Assembly (NCBI GenBank): GCA_004794785.1
Contig: SJOL01006483.1
Span: 105,213 to 169,212, forward strand
Reading direction: 5' to 3'
DNA: 64,000 bases
Origin: Opisthorchis felineus
Lineage: Eukaryota; Platyhelminthes; Trematoda; Opisthorchiida; Opisthorchiidae
Below the pieces are notes generated by a model. The model did not search any database. It had not been told where the DNA came from and saw only the letters and a list, made by a program, of their open reading frames with translations. The position numbers and the translations under genes are program-made. Each line of letters begins with the position of its first letter. The first letter of the stretch is position 1. Positions 28,201 through 37,979 of this stretch are shown in pieces.

Positions 28201-31200
28201 AAGGCTAGAAATTTAAATCACAAAGCCGTAATATCCCTTAAGTGGACAGAAAAGACAAAAAGTCCTTGTGGTTCATCATCATCTTCATTATCAGCTGTAA
28301 GAACCGCATACTTGTCGTACAGTTGTTGTATCTGCCACAGTTTCATTCACCGATGGTTTGGGGAGCTGGGGTAGGTAGCTGCGCATTGGAGATGGGAGCT
28401 GATAAATTGATGCGCAAACACAAGGCTGTCAACGGACCGCTAAGTGGGAGAATTTGGAAGGGAGCTATGCATTGAAGACAATGGCTTGGATGCACGAGCT
28501 CCATTGAGGGCACGACTGGGCCATGTCTGACAATGTCTCCAAAGATTGGTGTGGCCCGTCTCGGGGTCCCCATTCAGGAGGACGGCAATGAGCAGCGCAG
28601 CTGGGTTTTCTGGTAATGGCTTTTATACTTCGCTGCCAAGTCATTGCTTGACCGCCTCTGGCTCGTTTCCACCCTTCACTTAGTTGTGCGGAAAGAACCC
28701 TTCGAGGAAGTTGGTCAACTGGCATACGCAGCACGCGGCTAAGCCAGCGCAACCTATGCAGTGTGATCAGTTCATTTATCTAGGGTGAGTTATTTCTTCT
28801 GAATACCATTCGACATACTTCAGTATTTCTGATCCGGTGTTCCCACCAGACTCGGTCAATGCTCCGAAGACATTTATGGCCAAACACTGAAAGTCTTTTG
28901 ACGTCCTCGACACGCAGCGGCCAGGTTTCTGATCCGTATAGTAATAAGGAATGCACCACAGCCTTATAAACTCGATCTTTGACGGTTAAGCTGATGTCAC
29001 GTCTATGCCACAGGTGACGCAGGTTCACAAAAGCTGCTCTGGCCTACCCAATCCGGATGAAAATATCATCTTTCGCAGGACCATCAGGACTGATACAGCT
29101 GTCCAGGTAAGCAAACTTGTCTACTAACTCCATCGGCTCAGCCACAAGCATAAGGTTAGGTTTCGAGCCCACCCAGTCTTGCAGTAGCACTTTACACTTT
29201 GCCGGTGTGAAGCGCATGCCAAACCGTGAGGCGGAATTATTTAGATTTTTTAATATTGTTTGCATTACCACGGAGTCAGATCCAAGAAGAGCTATGTCGT
29301 CTGCATACTCGATATCTGCGAGCGGACGTCCCAGGAGCACTTCGACCCCACAGACATCAGAGGCTCATATTAATTCTTCCATAATCTTATCAATGACGAA
29401 GTTGAAGAGGAAAATTGAAAGAGGACAGCCCTGTCTGACACCACTTGATGTGGTGAACTCAGGCGAGAGCTTCCCGTAGACCTTAACACGGCCGCTGGAG
29501 GAGGAGGGTCAAGAATTTGCTCCTTTGCTCCACAGACACTTCCATAGTGCCTGACAGTCCACAGAGTCAAGGGCAGCTTTCAGATCAAGAAACACAACCA
29601 TTGTTGGTTGCTGGAAGCAGTGTCGCTGTTCCAGAATCTGTCGGAGGATGAAGATGTGATCGACGCGTCCTCTTGTAGGACGGAACCCACCTTGGTTCAG
29701 GAAGACGACGTGCCAAAGAAAGTAAAACGGCTTCTGTACATTTTCAAGCACGTAAGATATTCCTCTATTATTAACTTCTCATAAATACGATAGACAAACT
29801 TTCTGAAGGCACTGTGGCAAGGAAGTAGCTGCGTCCTTGTCAGGGAAAGTGTCCAATATTACTTGTTCAAACAGTCGGTTAATGACAACCAATTCTTGCA
29901 GGTAGGTATGATGTGTCAGCTGATTACAAACGGGGTAGGTGTAAAGTAAATTCCACTCGGCATTCATCTTCTGGATGATAGCTTTGACCGCATTTAGTAA
30001 ACACTTTACAGAGACAAAGTGAAAGCAACGACGTATTGAGCTCTAATAAGAGCAAAACTCGAGTCCAGTGCTTCTCTTTGGTGTGGACTCACCAGAATCA
30101 TTACGCCAGAACGGGAGGACGACCGTTCAAATGAGAGTGGTGTAAATATGAACAAAATATGAACGACGTAATGGTTATCTGGTCTCACATTGTAGGTTAA
30201 ATATCCAGTAAAATGCATAACTCGGATCTAAACATATCACATCCAGCTCGAGTTTATTGGATTCCTCCTCGGAACTAATCATAGCTCAACGAATGCACCT
30301 GTACAGCAAGGTGACAAAGGATCTGAAGTCGTTTAGCACTGTGGAGGCGTTTCACACAAATGGCAACGAAAGGATTCTTGATGGCAGAAAAAAATCAACC
30401 GCAGAAGGTGCAAATGAGAACCTGTTACGTTTGTCTGTTAACAGGATGCAGAGCACAAATTGAACCCTAAATGTGAACATTACTTGTATCTAATGCGGCT
30501 AAGTTTAACTGCCATACGCATAGTGAAGATAAACTGCAGAAACATAGGTGTCCCTAGCGGGGAAAAATGGCTTCTGATCGTAAATTAACCCATTACAAAT
30601 TTAAAAGTTATTTAGAACTTGTGATGGTACACGTGCGCCCATCGGTTAAATCAAGAAGTCAATTCAGTTGAAGTCTTCAAACGGCTTTAATACATCTGGT
30701 CAAAATAAATCACTTTACTAATAGAAGCTGCCCTACGAATTGCACGGATCTTCGCCCTGCGAGGTCGTCACTCACGAAGCTGGTCACATAAAAAAATAAT
30801 GTAACGTAACTTGTATTGCTACAAGCGCTATAACTTATGTGAGTACAAGATGGTTGTAATACTGGTCAGATATTTATAGCCTAATCGCACGGCGCTTAGC
30901 GCAACCGAGACGTCGTCGGTTAGGCGCTCTCTGAAGATTTTTGAAATGCGTACCAGTGACACGGCTCTACACTGTTTTCGTCTTTCCAGAGTAGGTTGGC
31001 TTTACCTGTAGAATAGGTTTTTATATAACCCAATCAGCCATCCGCTCAAAATATACATGAAGTCGCACATCTAATATGCGATAAACTATTGTTTATCTTA
31101 TGCGATCCACAGATGCAAACGTAAGTTGGGTTAGTCTATGAACACTGTTGAACAATGCTGGAATACTTTGTCTTCAAAGCTGAAGACGCCATTGCAAAAC

Positions 31201-34200
31201 GTACCTAAAGGCTAGCAAATATGAATGAAAACTCCCATGTATCACCGGTTTTTATCAGTTTTTGCTGACCGCTACAGTTATTAAATACGAAAATGCAAGC
31301 TGTTAGGCTCCCAAATAAAATTACACAAAACTTGAGGACGTAGGAGCTAGTTACAATAACTCAAAAAACATGAAAAAACTATTTGCTTTTCAAGCCATGC
31401 TTGCCAGATTTAGTAGTTCTGTTTGTCTGTCAAATACTGTGCTAGGTGTTAAAATATATTTCATGTATTTGGATAATCTAAAACTCAGCTTGTACCATAA
31501 AGTGACACTGCTTTGTAAAGCCTTCGTTTTCATTTATTCATTTGATGTTGTCCGTGCAGAAACCACATAATCCGACACGGTACTATCTTCAATCAAGATC
31601 AGTTAAACACCTTAAAGAATCCACAACATAATCCAAATATTCTACTACTGCAACCCAATAAGCACCCACAGTGAAATAACTTCGACCAAAAGGATTACGC
31701 GGAGAGAATAATGCAACACTCGGGTTTAGATTAATTAAGAAATGTAAACAAAGGGGAGCATAATCAAATAAAATTTGCGTAGCTGGTAGATTATGGAAAA
31801 GAGGACAACTGCCAAGCTCACACCACACGCGGTCTCGTAGAAATCACACGTTACCCCGGCATAAAGGTTTGTGTGCCACCGAAGTCTTGTGGAATGTAAG
31901 TGTAACACTCGCAGAGCCCATCATACCAGATTGGTCAATGGGCAGAGGTCTGATTAATACAGCCTACTGGTCCTCTAGGCTGGGGGTTAAAACACGCGTG
32001 GCAAGTTGCTCCCTGAAAACCTAGGCCACTTTCATGGTTTTTGCCAACCACCGCCGCCTTACGGCTGAGCACATGAACAAATGGATTTAGCACAGGAAAA
32101 TAATTGTCCTGTTATCGAGCATTGGGCGTACTGGCAGGACCCACCCTATATACAACAACGAACTGCAAACCGACATTTGTGTGCACATCGGGAGTCACGT
32201 GGTGCCACCAGACGGGACGCCTTACACGCCCCATACATCAGGGCCGGTAAGCGAAAACAGGCTACTTCTGGGGCTTTCCATCTTTATCTTTCACATATTT
32301 GTTCTCTTCTTCCTACTCATTCTGTTGCTAGTGACATCTCCCTAGGCTCGTTCTAAACGTCTGATAGATCCGTTTGCCACCCATTTCCACTAGCTGCAAT
32401 GTCTACGTTGGACTTGGCCGCCACGGCACAGGCAATTCTATAATATCGTTCAAACCCCGACGCGCAGTTCATCTGGCAGGATTTAACGTTTGTAATCTGA
32501 ATCAAAATGGACAAAACACTCCTATTGCATATGCATTGGACTCGCTTTTAAATGGTGTGTTATTTGTATGACAAGAAGCCCACAGAGTCAAGTAAATTTG
32601 TTGAACTGACCTCTCCATAGCTTTCGACTCCCCTCTAGGTGCGCGCCTCATTTGATTCAGAAGCCACCACGGCCGCTGGTTTTGTTGGATTTGATGCTGT
32701 TCCAGTTCACCGAGCGGAAGGGCCTCTGCTTTAGTGATTGCACGTTTATATTCGCCTGCGTGCGGTTCCTTTGGCAACACCTGCGAGACTATTCCTTAAA
32801 CGCGTCTGTAATTGCTGCCTACTTATCGTATCTGCTTATGCCTCAACAGACGTTAGCCCCAGTAGTCTCCAAAACAACCGAACCCACTTAGCAACATGGT
32901 GCTTCTCACAGGCGAGCCAACTTCCAATACGGATAGACCACGTCGCCGTTATCTGTGAGTGGCGTGGGCCTATTACTGCTTGTTGCCCGTTCTGTAACAT
33001 CTATGTGGATTTGAATACGCGTTGGTTCGTTTCTGCTCCTCCTTAGGCCTTTCAGGGACGCGCAACATGCGCACACCTTTTCTGACCATCAAGAAGCCTT
33101 CGGACCCTAACGTAGAACAAGTCTACCAGAACCGCCTAATGAGGTCCGCTCTCGACAACGCTTCTGATGTCGACTCTTACTAAAGGGTATTGTCCGCAAC
33201 ACTGCAATATGCTAGAATGTCCATTTGTGAAATGACGCAATCAACTGGAGCTAGAAATTAGGCCTTGGGGAACACTCTAAAATTGCTCAAAGCCTGGACA
33301 TTTATTCTCCCGGTTGCGCGTACAGTGGAGCCAACAAACTGCAAGACTCCAGGTGCAAAACAGCATCTGCACGAACACGGAGACTTGGTGGGTCCACAAA
33401 GCCGAGGAGATGGAAGAGACGAAAATTTCTGGGAACGTGCGAAAAATGTTCTAAACAGGTGCAACAGGGTTGAAGAAGCACCAGGTTAACTATACGATCA
33501 TCGATGACAACGGCTCGTCTATCACTGAAGTGTAAGAGCGCTTGAGTCGCTGGGCGAAACAATTTCAACAACAATTTAACTGGCCACCGCAGTTACTCAG
33601 CCGGATTTCCGGACCAAAAGCGCAACCCTGGTAGGTGGTCTAGGAACTCTCGGTGGCTTCGGAAATAAGTGAGTGCCTTTTGTCCCGCAGTCATCACCGA
33701 GCTTCATGCCCCTCACCCGATCCAATCAAAGATGGAGGTGAACTCCTCAGTTGATGCTTGTCTAACTTATTTACCTCCATCTGGGCAAAAGAGACCGTCC
33801 CAATCAACTGGGGTCGGTCGATAGTGGTGACCATTTCCATAAATTGTGCCCGCAGCGGCGGTGTGACAGAGGGGTGAGCTTGACCCCCGTTCTAACCGAA
33901 CCTTTTGCGCTCCTTATTCTACGTCATCTTACGAATGCGAGTGAAGTTGAGATCTGAGATCAACAAGCAAGATTCCTGGTGGGAAGAGGCTGTGTGGAAC
34001 ACATCACACTCTGTCAATTGTTAGAGCAACTATATATGTATATGCACCCTACAATCTTGGTGTCCTTGACTTCAAGAGTGCATTTAATTCTATCGACCGT
34101 CTATCCATTCTGGACACAAATGTGCAGCAGTTTATGCGCCCGAATTTCAAAAATATCATACGCTGTTTGTATTCGCATCCTTTGAGGCGCATGCGAGTGT

Positions 34201-37200
34201 ATGCGGCACACAGTATTGAATGCATTTAGAGTGGCTGTAGCCGGGATTTGGTTCACGTCAGAAAAGTACAACGACGGCAGACTGCCCGTCGTGGATGTAA
34301 CCGTCAAAAGGCGTGATAACGGTTCAATACAACGTGGTGTATGTAATAAAACCAGGTTAACCGAAAACTTTACCAACTTCAGAAGTTTCATCCGTTATCG
34401 TGGAACGTACATATTCTGAATGGCGCTCAATAAGCGAAAATACTCCGTTCTCAAAAGCTTGTTGAAAAAGAACTGAATGACCCACATTGTGCATTCAAAA
34501 GAAAACCCCGCAGGCTTTCTTATTACCATGGTCCCAGATAGTTCCTACACACAATCTTAATAACAAAGCATTTGACAGACAAACGGGAACACTGGACAAA
34601 CAGACTTGACCATGAAGGACCAATAGCCCTTGTTCTCCCTCATTCTACGTAACGTGTTTTAAAGTCCTGCTGTTTTGTTATTTAAAATTATTTTCCATCG
34701 CGGTATGGTTTGCCGTGTAAGAAAAATAGTCACCATTGTTATTCAAGTATTACTTTGGACCTTTATCATCCCGTGAATACAGCTGTATCTAATTTGAGTT
34801 TTCTATTGTGCAATATATGAGCGGCAAAAAAACAGGAACTCCAAAAACCCGCTCGTTCAGCCGAAACACACTTTTGGTGTCTAACTTCTATGCTACCTGG
34901 AGGAAACTCGATAGCTGAAATGCTGCCAGGATGCTCAAGTCATGACAGAAGCAGTCGAGATGTTGAGGTTGGGTTTGAACCACGGACCTTTCGGACAGCA
35001 AGTAGGCGACTTAGCTACTGAGATATTTCAAGTCCATTGACAAACATACAGGCTGCAAAAAATTGTTAATTTTGCACTTTTATATCACGGGTCAAAAATA
35101 TGAGAATGCGCAAATGACATTACCTTCCAAACCATGAACTCCAGATAACAGAAGTTGACTGCACCAAATCAGTTCTTCAGTGATGTACTTTTGCAGTTGA
35201 CCTAGGCTTTCATACTCGTAGAACTTGGTTGCTTCAGTAAAAGTGAGAAAAGCAATCAAACGGTAAAACAGCAGATCGCCAAATTGCGCGTCTGTAATGG
35301 ACGGATTGACAGACATCCTGACCTTAGTCATAAATTCTACAGCAGTTTACCTCCAAGCCGAAAGAGTTTTTGCGTTCTTCTCCCATTCTTTCCGGAACAA
35401 TTGTTGCAAAGCGTGTATGATTTTGTAAAACAGTGGCAGAAGATATGAAAAGCTCTGCCGGAGTGAAACCGCGTCCAAACACTGGCACTTTTCAATGTTT
35501 AAGTCTGGTGTATAATAAGTGGTATTTGACGAGACTAGATTGTCTTTTTCGGCTCCATACAGTGTATGTGTGCATTCCAAGTATACCACGAGGAGTTTAA
35601 CCAAAGGTAGAGCTGATTCAAAACACAGATCTTTTTGATATAAAACAGACTAAAGAATTATTCAGCAGTGCAAACAATACCAGAAATATTTCTAAGTATC
35701 TTCCAAAAAACATTTGGCTTAACGTTTTCCAGATGGTCTTTACCTCTGCATTCCAACTGGCTGTCTCAAGTATATCTTTGAAGAAACATCTATCCAAGAT
35801 AATTAATGAATATGTATTACCTGTGAAGTTGCCAGCAGAGCTCAATATGGATCTTAACTAGATATGGTAAATCGTAGGGACGGTAGCTTCGGGTCACACC
35901 GCCACCATTAACTTGCTGCACACAGAAATTTAAGTAATTTTGTGACCTCCTCCTTATCGCCCGGATCAAGCTGGCAAATAGTTGCGGCGAAAATGGCCTT
36001 ATAAACCTGTCAAATCTGTGAGCGCATGAGATTGTTGGTTCTTGTTCTAGGTTACCGAAATGCTGTCGTGATGGTAAGGAGCGATGCTAAGTGCACATCT
36101 AGTTCACGAGAGACCACCATTTCCATCATTGTGCTAATGAACTGACGTTGAACTGCAGGCGTTAAAAAGATATCCACTGCCCCACGATATCTAAAACAGT
36201 GAGGTCATAGATTCCGTAACATACCTGCTGAAGTAGTTGATAAGCATGTCACAGTACTTCACTGCGATTGCTGATTGGCTCAGTAAGCTTTCAGTAACAA
36301 CTGACAAGCACCTTGACAAGCCTAGGGGTACACATATCTTGATACGGTAAATCCACTTACTGCAAGGGATAAGGTCACACCTTTCAAAGCTCTCATCATT
36401 GCTCAGAACATCAATGCATCTCATAAGGTCACTTAAAAATGCCTCTAGAATTTGGATAAATTACCCAAGATATGATTTATGAGGGATAATCAGGTCGTGC
36501 AAAAATTCTGAGAATAAAAGTGAGGTAGATACACCGGATACCGATGATTCCGCATTTGTACATATATCCAATCCAATCGCCATCAGATTCGTTTCCAACT
36601 AGGCCCAGGATAAATTTTATGACGCTGTGTTGTATGCCCTCTTTGTGCGAAGTCAGCAAACAGCGCAACAACTTTGACAGGTTCGCGCATGATGACAGTA
36701 GCTTAAAGCCACCTGGGATTTCTCCGATCTGTGTTAGGCAGTCTTTTTAATAATACGCTTTCTAAGCAGATAACTAACTCAGTCCGTTGTCAACAATCCC
36801 ATGATTGATCTTGCTCCTGATCATGACATCTAACACCAATTCTACATGGGTCAAGGGAGACTGTTGAAATGTGTTGGATGCCATCAGAAATGACGTATAA
36901 CAATATAGGCTAAATCCAACAACCGCATCATTATTCGACAGCAGATGATCTTTCAGTGAACCAATGATGGTGTCTGGAAAAAGGAATTCATGTTATTCCG
37001 CGCTAATAGGCTAAATCTTACCGGCTGTTCGACTGAAGTGTCTACCTCGTGAGTCAGCAATGGAGCTAAGAGCATTGACCGCGTTCAGCACACACAACTT
37101 GGAAGCACGGTTGCGATTCAGCTGCAGAAAAAATATCAGTGATGGTTCCCAATCTGCTTACCAGTTCTACAATGGGTTCAATAGCGTGGCACGTTATTCG

Positions 37201-37562
37201 GTCTTCCAAAGGTAGAATCCCTAGAAGTATCTTTAGCACTGAAGGATCAATAATGTGTCACAGTAAAGAACCTGAGACAATATGACTCGAAAATTCTGCA
37301 TTATCGGAATCTAAGTGAACTGGGACAGAAACATGACACACAGAGAGAGTAAAAAGCATACATGTTAGCAGTTCTATCGATTTTGCTACCAGCTGAAAAT
37401 CTGTTTTGATCCCGCAGCTGGCATTTTCTTCGGCAAATTTCGTGAACGCAGTCAAATAAGCCTCTTTGGTCGGTAAACGCAAATGATCGTGATATACTAA
37501 GTCCACCATGCATGCTATACAATTGATTGCGTATTGTTCGACACAGTCAACTCTGTCCAACT
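7201..37562 (-). CDS. very large multi-exon gene, unidentified helix-rich protein
   Basis: Whole-gene entry; exons are detailed in the entries below. I rebuilt the gene by hand from acceptor and donor sites and by demanding that reading-frame phase carry over every junction. The 5' block joins in phase over 14 exons (about 683 codons, down to 27,877). The 3' block joins in phase over 15 exons (about 600 codons, from 26,052 to a TAA at 7,201). The link between 27,877 and 26,052 is not resolved. The product is hydrophobic and leucine-rich with many amphipathic-looking helices, suggesting a HEAT/ARM-type scaffold, but I see no catalytic motif and do not recognise the family. The first exons are missing: upstream of 37,562 the sequence becomes retrotransposon debris. 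Introns are tiny at the 5' end and large towards the 3' end, as reported for schistosome genes. One 3' junction resembles the HEAT scaffold ECM29 only loosely; I do not assign that name. Confidence 0.75.
7457..7610 (-). CDS. internal exon of the large gene
   Basis: The acceptor is CTGTTTAAGTCAG and the donor TGTT/GTAAGT. It is 154 nt, phase 0 to 1. The peptide reads [20 protein letters not shown] and ends KIRLPLDVC. The intron after it is 200 nt if the terminal exon below is right. Confidence 0.8.
8175..8326 (-). CDS. internal exon of the large gene
   Basis: The acceptor is TCTCTGATTCAG and the donor GCG/GTAAGT, a perfect consensus. It is 152 nt, phase 1 to 0. The first two bases complete a lysine codon with the preceding exon. 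The peptide includes [20 protein letters not shown] and [16 protein letters not shown]. Confidence 0.85.
8750..9003 (-). CDS. two exons split by a 38-nt intron
   Basis: Exon 8,902-9,003 follows acceptor GTGCATTCCAG and reads [20 protein letters not shown]. Exon 8,750-8,863 follows acceptor CTCCTCACACAG and reads [20 protein letters not shown], ending at A/GTGAGT. The donor between them (AAA/GTTGGT) is weaker but is the one that keeps phase. The AVQEA-like helix followed by a PSR turn is reminiscent of the scaffold protein ECM29, but HEAT proteins are easily confused and this is not an assignment. Confidence 0.75.
10861..10936 (-). CDS. short internal exon of the large gene
   Basis: 76 nt, phase 0 to 1, with acceptor GGTCATACAAG and donor AGAG/GTACTT. 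It reads [20 protein letters not shown]. The CKCARC run could suggest a metal site but is isolated. Its last base plus the first two of the next exon give an aspartate codon, which keeps the frame. Confidence 0.65.
11991..12182 (-). CDS. internal exon of the large gene
   Basis: The acceptor is GGCAATATAG and the donor GAA/GTAAGT, a perfect consensus. It is 192 nt, phase 0 to 0. The peptide reads [20 protein letters not shown] and ends SSMLRVLE, strongly amphipathic and leucine-spaced. Confidence 0.75.
12888..13025 (-). CDS. internal exon of the large gene
   Basis: 138 nt, phase 0 to 0, with acceptor ATATTTTTAAG and donor ATC/GTGAGA. The peptide includes [20 protein letters not shown] and [12 protein letters not shown]. 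The open frame continues past this donor to a stop, so the exact 3' end is less sure. Confidence 0.6.
13411..13500 (-). CDS. internal exon of the large gene, frame by phase only
   Basis: The acceptor is TTTTTTATCATCAG and the donor TGG/GTAAGT, both excellent. All three frames of its 90 nt are open. Phase 0 fits the exon before (17,503, phase 0) and after (13,025, phase 0) and reads [16 protein letters not shown].... The phase-1 reading ([15 protein letters not shown]...) looks equally protein-like but does not join. Confidence 0.65.
17503..17636 (-). CDS. internal exon of the large gene
   Basis: The acceptor is CCCTGATCACAG and the donor ATG/GTAAGC, both strong. It is 134 nt, phase 1 to 0. 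The peptide reads [20 protein letters not shown] and ends [10 protein letters not shown] tRNA-like sequence lies 270 bp upstream in the preceding intron. Confidence 0.8.
17905..17978 (-). repeat. tRNA-like sequence (SINE head or tRNA pseudogene)
   Basis: On the minus strand GCCCGGGTGGCCTAGTGATT (A-box-like) is followed by GGTTCGAATCCC (a perfect B box) about 30 nt later. The T stem and acceptor stem do not pair, so it is not a working tRNA. It lies in an intron of the large gene and differs in sequence from the SINE heads at 3.2, 35.0 and 46.8 kb. Confidence 0.55.
18983..19119 (-). CDS. internal exon of the large gene
   Basis: 137 nt, starting in phase 2 after CTTCAAG and ending in phase 1 at TCTC/GTAATC. 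It is the only choice I found that carries the frame from 21,808 to 17,636. The peptide is polar and serine-rich with an [10 protein letters not shown] stretch, perhaps a loop between helical parts. The splice sites are weaker than in the other exons, so the ends are tentative. Confidence 0.5.
19955..20015 (+). repeat. degenerate CAGT/CAGC short tandem repeat
   Basis: CAATCAGTGAGCCAATCAGT and CAGTCACCCAGTTAGTCAGT are built from loosely repeated 4-bp CAGT units. It is a decayed microsatellite within an intron of the large gene. Confidence 0.7.
21808..21981 (-). CDS. two internal exons split by a 58-nt intron
   Basis: Exon 21,930-21,981 (acceptor GGTCTAAAG, donor GCGA/GTGAGT, phase 0 to 1) reads [17 protein letters not shown]. 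Exon 21,808-21,871 (acceptor GGGGCTAG, donor CCT/GTATGT, phase 1 to 2) reads [20 protein letters not shown]. Phase is kept through both and into the exon at 19,119. A small intron remains here although its neighbours are 2.7 kb each. Confidence 0.7.
24703..24885 (-). CDS. internal exon of the large gene
   Basis: The acceptor is GCGATATCAG and the donor AAC/GTAAGT, a perfect consensus. It is 183 nt, phase 0 to 0. The peptide includes [20 protein letters not shown] and ends LQLMLTCN, a leucine-rich helical pattern. The intron before it is 981 nt and the one after it 2.7 kb. Confidence 0.75.
25867..26052 (-). CDS. internal exon of the large gene
   Basis: The acceptor is CGTTTAACAG and the donor ATG/GTAAAC. 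It is 186 nt and phase 0 at both ends, so it joins directly to the exon at 24,885. The peptide runs [18 protein letters not shown]... and ends NSLNQSPFM. There is no recognisable motif. Its join to the exon upstream is unresolved. Confidence 0.6.
26218..26647 (-). CDS. candidate exons, frame not reconciled
   Basis: Two possible minus-strand exons lie here. One is 26,588-26,647 (acceptor CATTCTCAG, donor GAG/GTATGT; phase 2 to 2, following on from the exon at 27,877). The other is 26,218-26,518 (acceptor TTCCTCAG, donor CAG/GTTGAT), which is open over 99 codons but starts in phase 1, so it does not join the first. The plus strand is also open over parts of the same stretch, so the coding strand is not certain. 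A missed tiny exon, a frameshift or a wrong acceptor could explain the mismatch. Confidence 0.4.
27877..28063 (-). CDS. internal exon of the large gene, after the 7.1 kb intron
   Basis: The acceptor is ATATTCAG and the donor CAG/GTACGA. The exon begins with two bases that complete the phase-1 codon left by the exon ending at 35,124, giving [16 protein letters not shown]. The 187-nt length ends in phase 2. The peptide ([11 protein letters not shown]...[13 protein letters not shown]) is helix-like and in keeping with the upstream block. The preceding intron, 28,064-35,123, holds two RTE copies, one unclassified repeat and one SINE. Confidence 0.8.
28270..29780 (-). mobile_element. RTE-like non-LTR retrotransposon, 3' half, lightly decayed
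   Basis: From about 29,751 to 28,465 one minus-strand frame reads the C-terminal half of an RTE reverse transcriptase, broken by only four in-frame stops (29,509, 29,365, 29,044, 28,780). In order it shows a [13 protein letters not shown] block, motif A as [12 protein letters not shown] (about 29,592-29,557), a [20 protein letters not shown] block, and the catalytic [10 protein letters not shown] (YADD at 29,307-29,296). The post-RT domain follows, with [28 protein letters not shown] and [13 protein letters not shown]. Part of the region between motif A and SGVRQG is deleted. A GAT-rich tail at 28,270-28,297 lies about 170 bp after the coding end, as short tandem 3' ends do in RTE elements. 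The endonuclease is absent, so this is a 5'-truncated insertion in an intron. Confidence 0.9.
30030..30150 (+). repeat. unclassified dispersed repeat, copy A
   Basis: The stretch from GAGCTCTAATAAGAGCAAAA to about 30,150 aligns, in the same orientation, with 50,170-50,290 (AAATAAGAGCAAACCTCAAG ... ACACCAGAATAACTTCGATG). My rough estimate is about 70% identity. It sits just 5' of the minus-strand RTE copy. It could be part of an LTR or of another element; no target duplication or coding capacity is seen. Confidence 0.6.
30250..32430. other. intronic stretch, no feature recognised
   Basis: This lies between the two RTE copies inside the 7.1 kb intron. Only short open frames occur. A segment at about 31,920-32,080 resembles 45,930-46,020 weakly (GGGGTTNAAAACAC-like blocks), too weak to name. 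Confidence 0.35.
32440..34215 (+). mobile_element. RTE-like non-LTR retrotransposon, near 5'-complete but decayed
   Basis: Translation in shifting frames follows the whole N-terminal order of a trematode RTE protein. It starts with [15 protein letters not shown] (about 32,473) and an SAYAST endonuclease block (about 32,828), then [13 protein letters not shown] at the endonuclease end (about 32,925). Next comes a linker with [13 protein letters not shown] (about 33,103), [11 protein letters not shown] (about 33,384), [15 protein letters not shown] (about 33,550) and [15 protein letters not shown] (about 33,755). It ends with [14 protein letters not shown] (about 33,970) and IIRCLYSHP (about 34,155). 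Most of the central endonuclease is deleted. Stops and frameshifts are frequent, so it is older than the 28.3-29.8 kb copy. After about 34,215 the match is lost, so the YADD part is missing. It is inserted opposite to the host gene in its 7.1 kb intron. Confidence 0.85.
34820..35040 (-). mobile_element. tRNA-derived SINE, copy 2
   Basis: On the minus strand the head reads GATATTT-like/ATCTCAGTAGCTAAG (A-box region), followed by GTCCGTGGTTCAAACCCAAC (B-box region). The same GACCGGAAGGTCCGTG / GTCCGAAAGGTCCGTG block precedes the B box as in copy 1. The body carries AGTTAGACACCAAAAGTG, matching copy 1. It lies about 85 bp after the exon ending at 35,124. Confidence 0.7.
35124..37562 (-). CDS. 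5' block: 13 exons with 31-40 nt micro-introns
   Basis: Exons, in transcript order: 37362-37562 (start approximate), 37162-37238, 37046-37121, 36795-36973, 36542-36728, 36465-36507, 36361-36431, 36225-36321, 36056-36190, 35821-36015, 35681-35789, 35351-35649, 35124-35317. Each is bounded by AG and GT, and its length fits the phase of its neighbours. The introns from B-C onward measure 40, 72, 66, 34, 33, 39, 34, 40, 31, 31 and 33 nt; the first measures 123 nt. Donors such as GTAAGT (36,360) and GTATGT (36,224) are strong. Joined peptides read smoothly across junctions, for example [17 protein letters not shown] then [14 protein letters not shown]. The donor of the fourth exon (ATT/GTTGAC) is weak and uncertain. 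No known domain is recognised. The last exon ends at a phase-1 donor GAAG/GTAATG. Confidence 0.85.
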
Positions 37563-37749
37563 CTGCTGCTGGTGTGATCTGGCACCTGGCCGAATGTACG
37601 CAACTCATCCCACGCGAATACAGATAGGAATTTCAATTGCGGCGCTTCCTCAGGTCGCACGGCCTTCCGCTGTAGAAGTAAATCTTGCTTTTGATCATTC
37701 TGCCTCGAAACCTCCCAGGAAGGTTCTGAGGCATTCGCAATTTCTAAAT

Positions 37750-37840
37750 GTTGTGGGTTGACTATTGGGTGCGTGGGCCACCACAGTTTCTCAGCCGGAT
37801 TCCAGAACCAAAACGCAACCCTGTGCTTTGAGCGCGCATA
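37750..37840 (+). mobile_element. short RTE-like fragment
   Basis: GGCCACCACAGTTTCTCAGC and the following 35 bp match the plus-strand RTE copy at 33,580-33,632 in the same orientation. Translation gives GPPQFLSRIPEPKRNP against [17 protein letters not shown]. It is a small linker-region fragment just upstream of the first exon I can place in the large gene. Confidence 0.7.
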
Positions 37841-37979
37841 GCTCAGTGTCTTTTGCATTCCGCATTTCACAGTGCAACGGTTGTTTGATCGTGATTTATC
37901 GATACATTCCAAGGTGCCATAATTACCTAGGAGGCTGATTGACACAAATAATCGGGAGTTTTTAGATGGATCCCGATTC

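Noticed and set aside
7201..37562. naming the large gene after FANCD2, FANCI or ECM29
   Set aside because: Isolated helical stretches resemble each of these, but no diagnostic motif or consistent order of blocks supports any of them.
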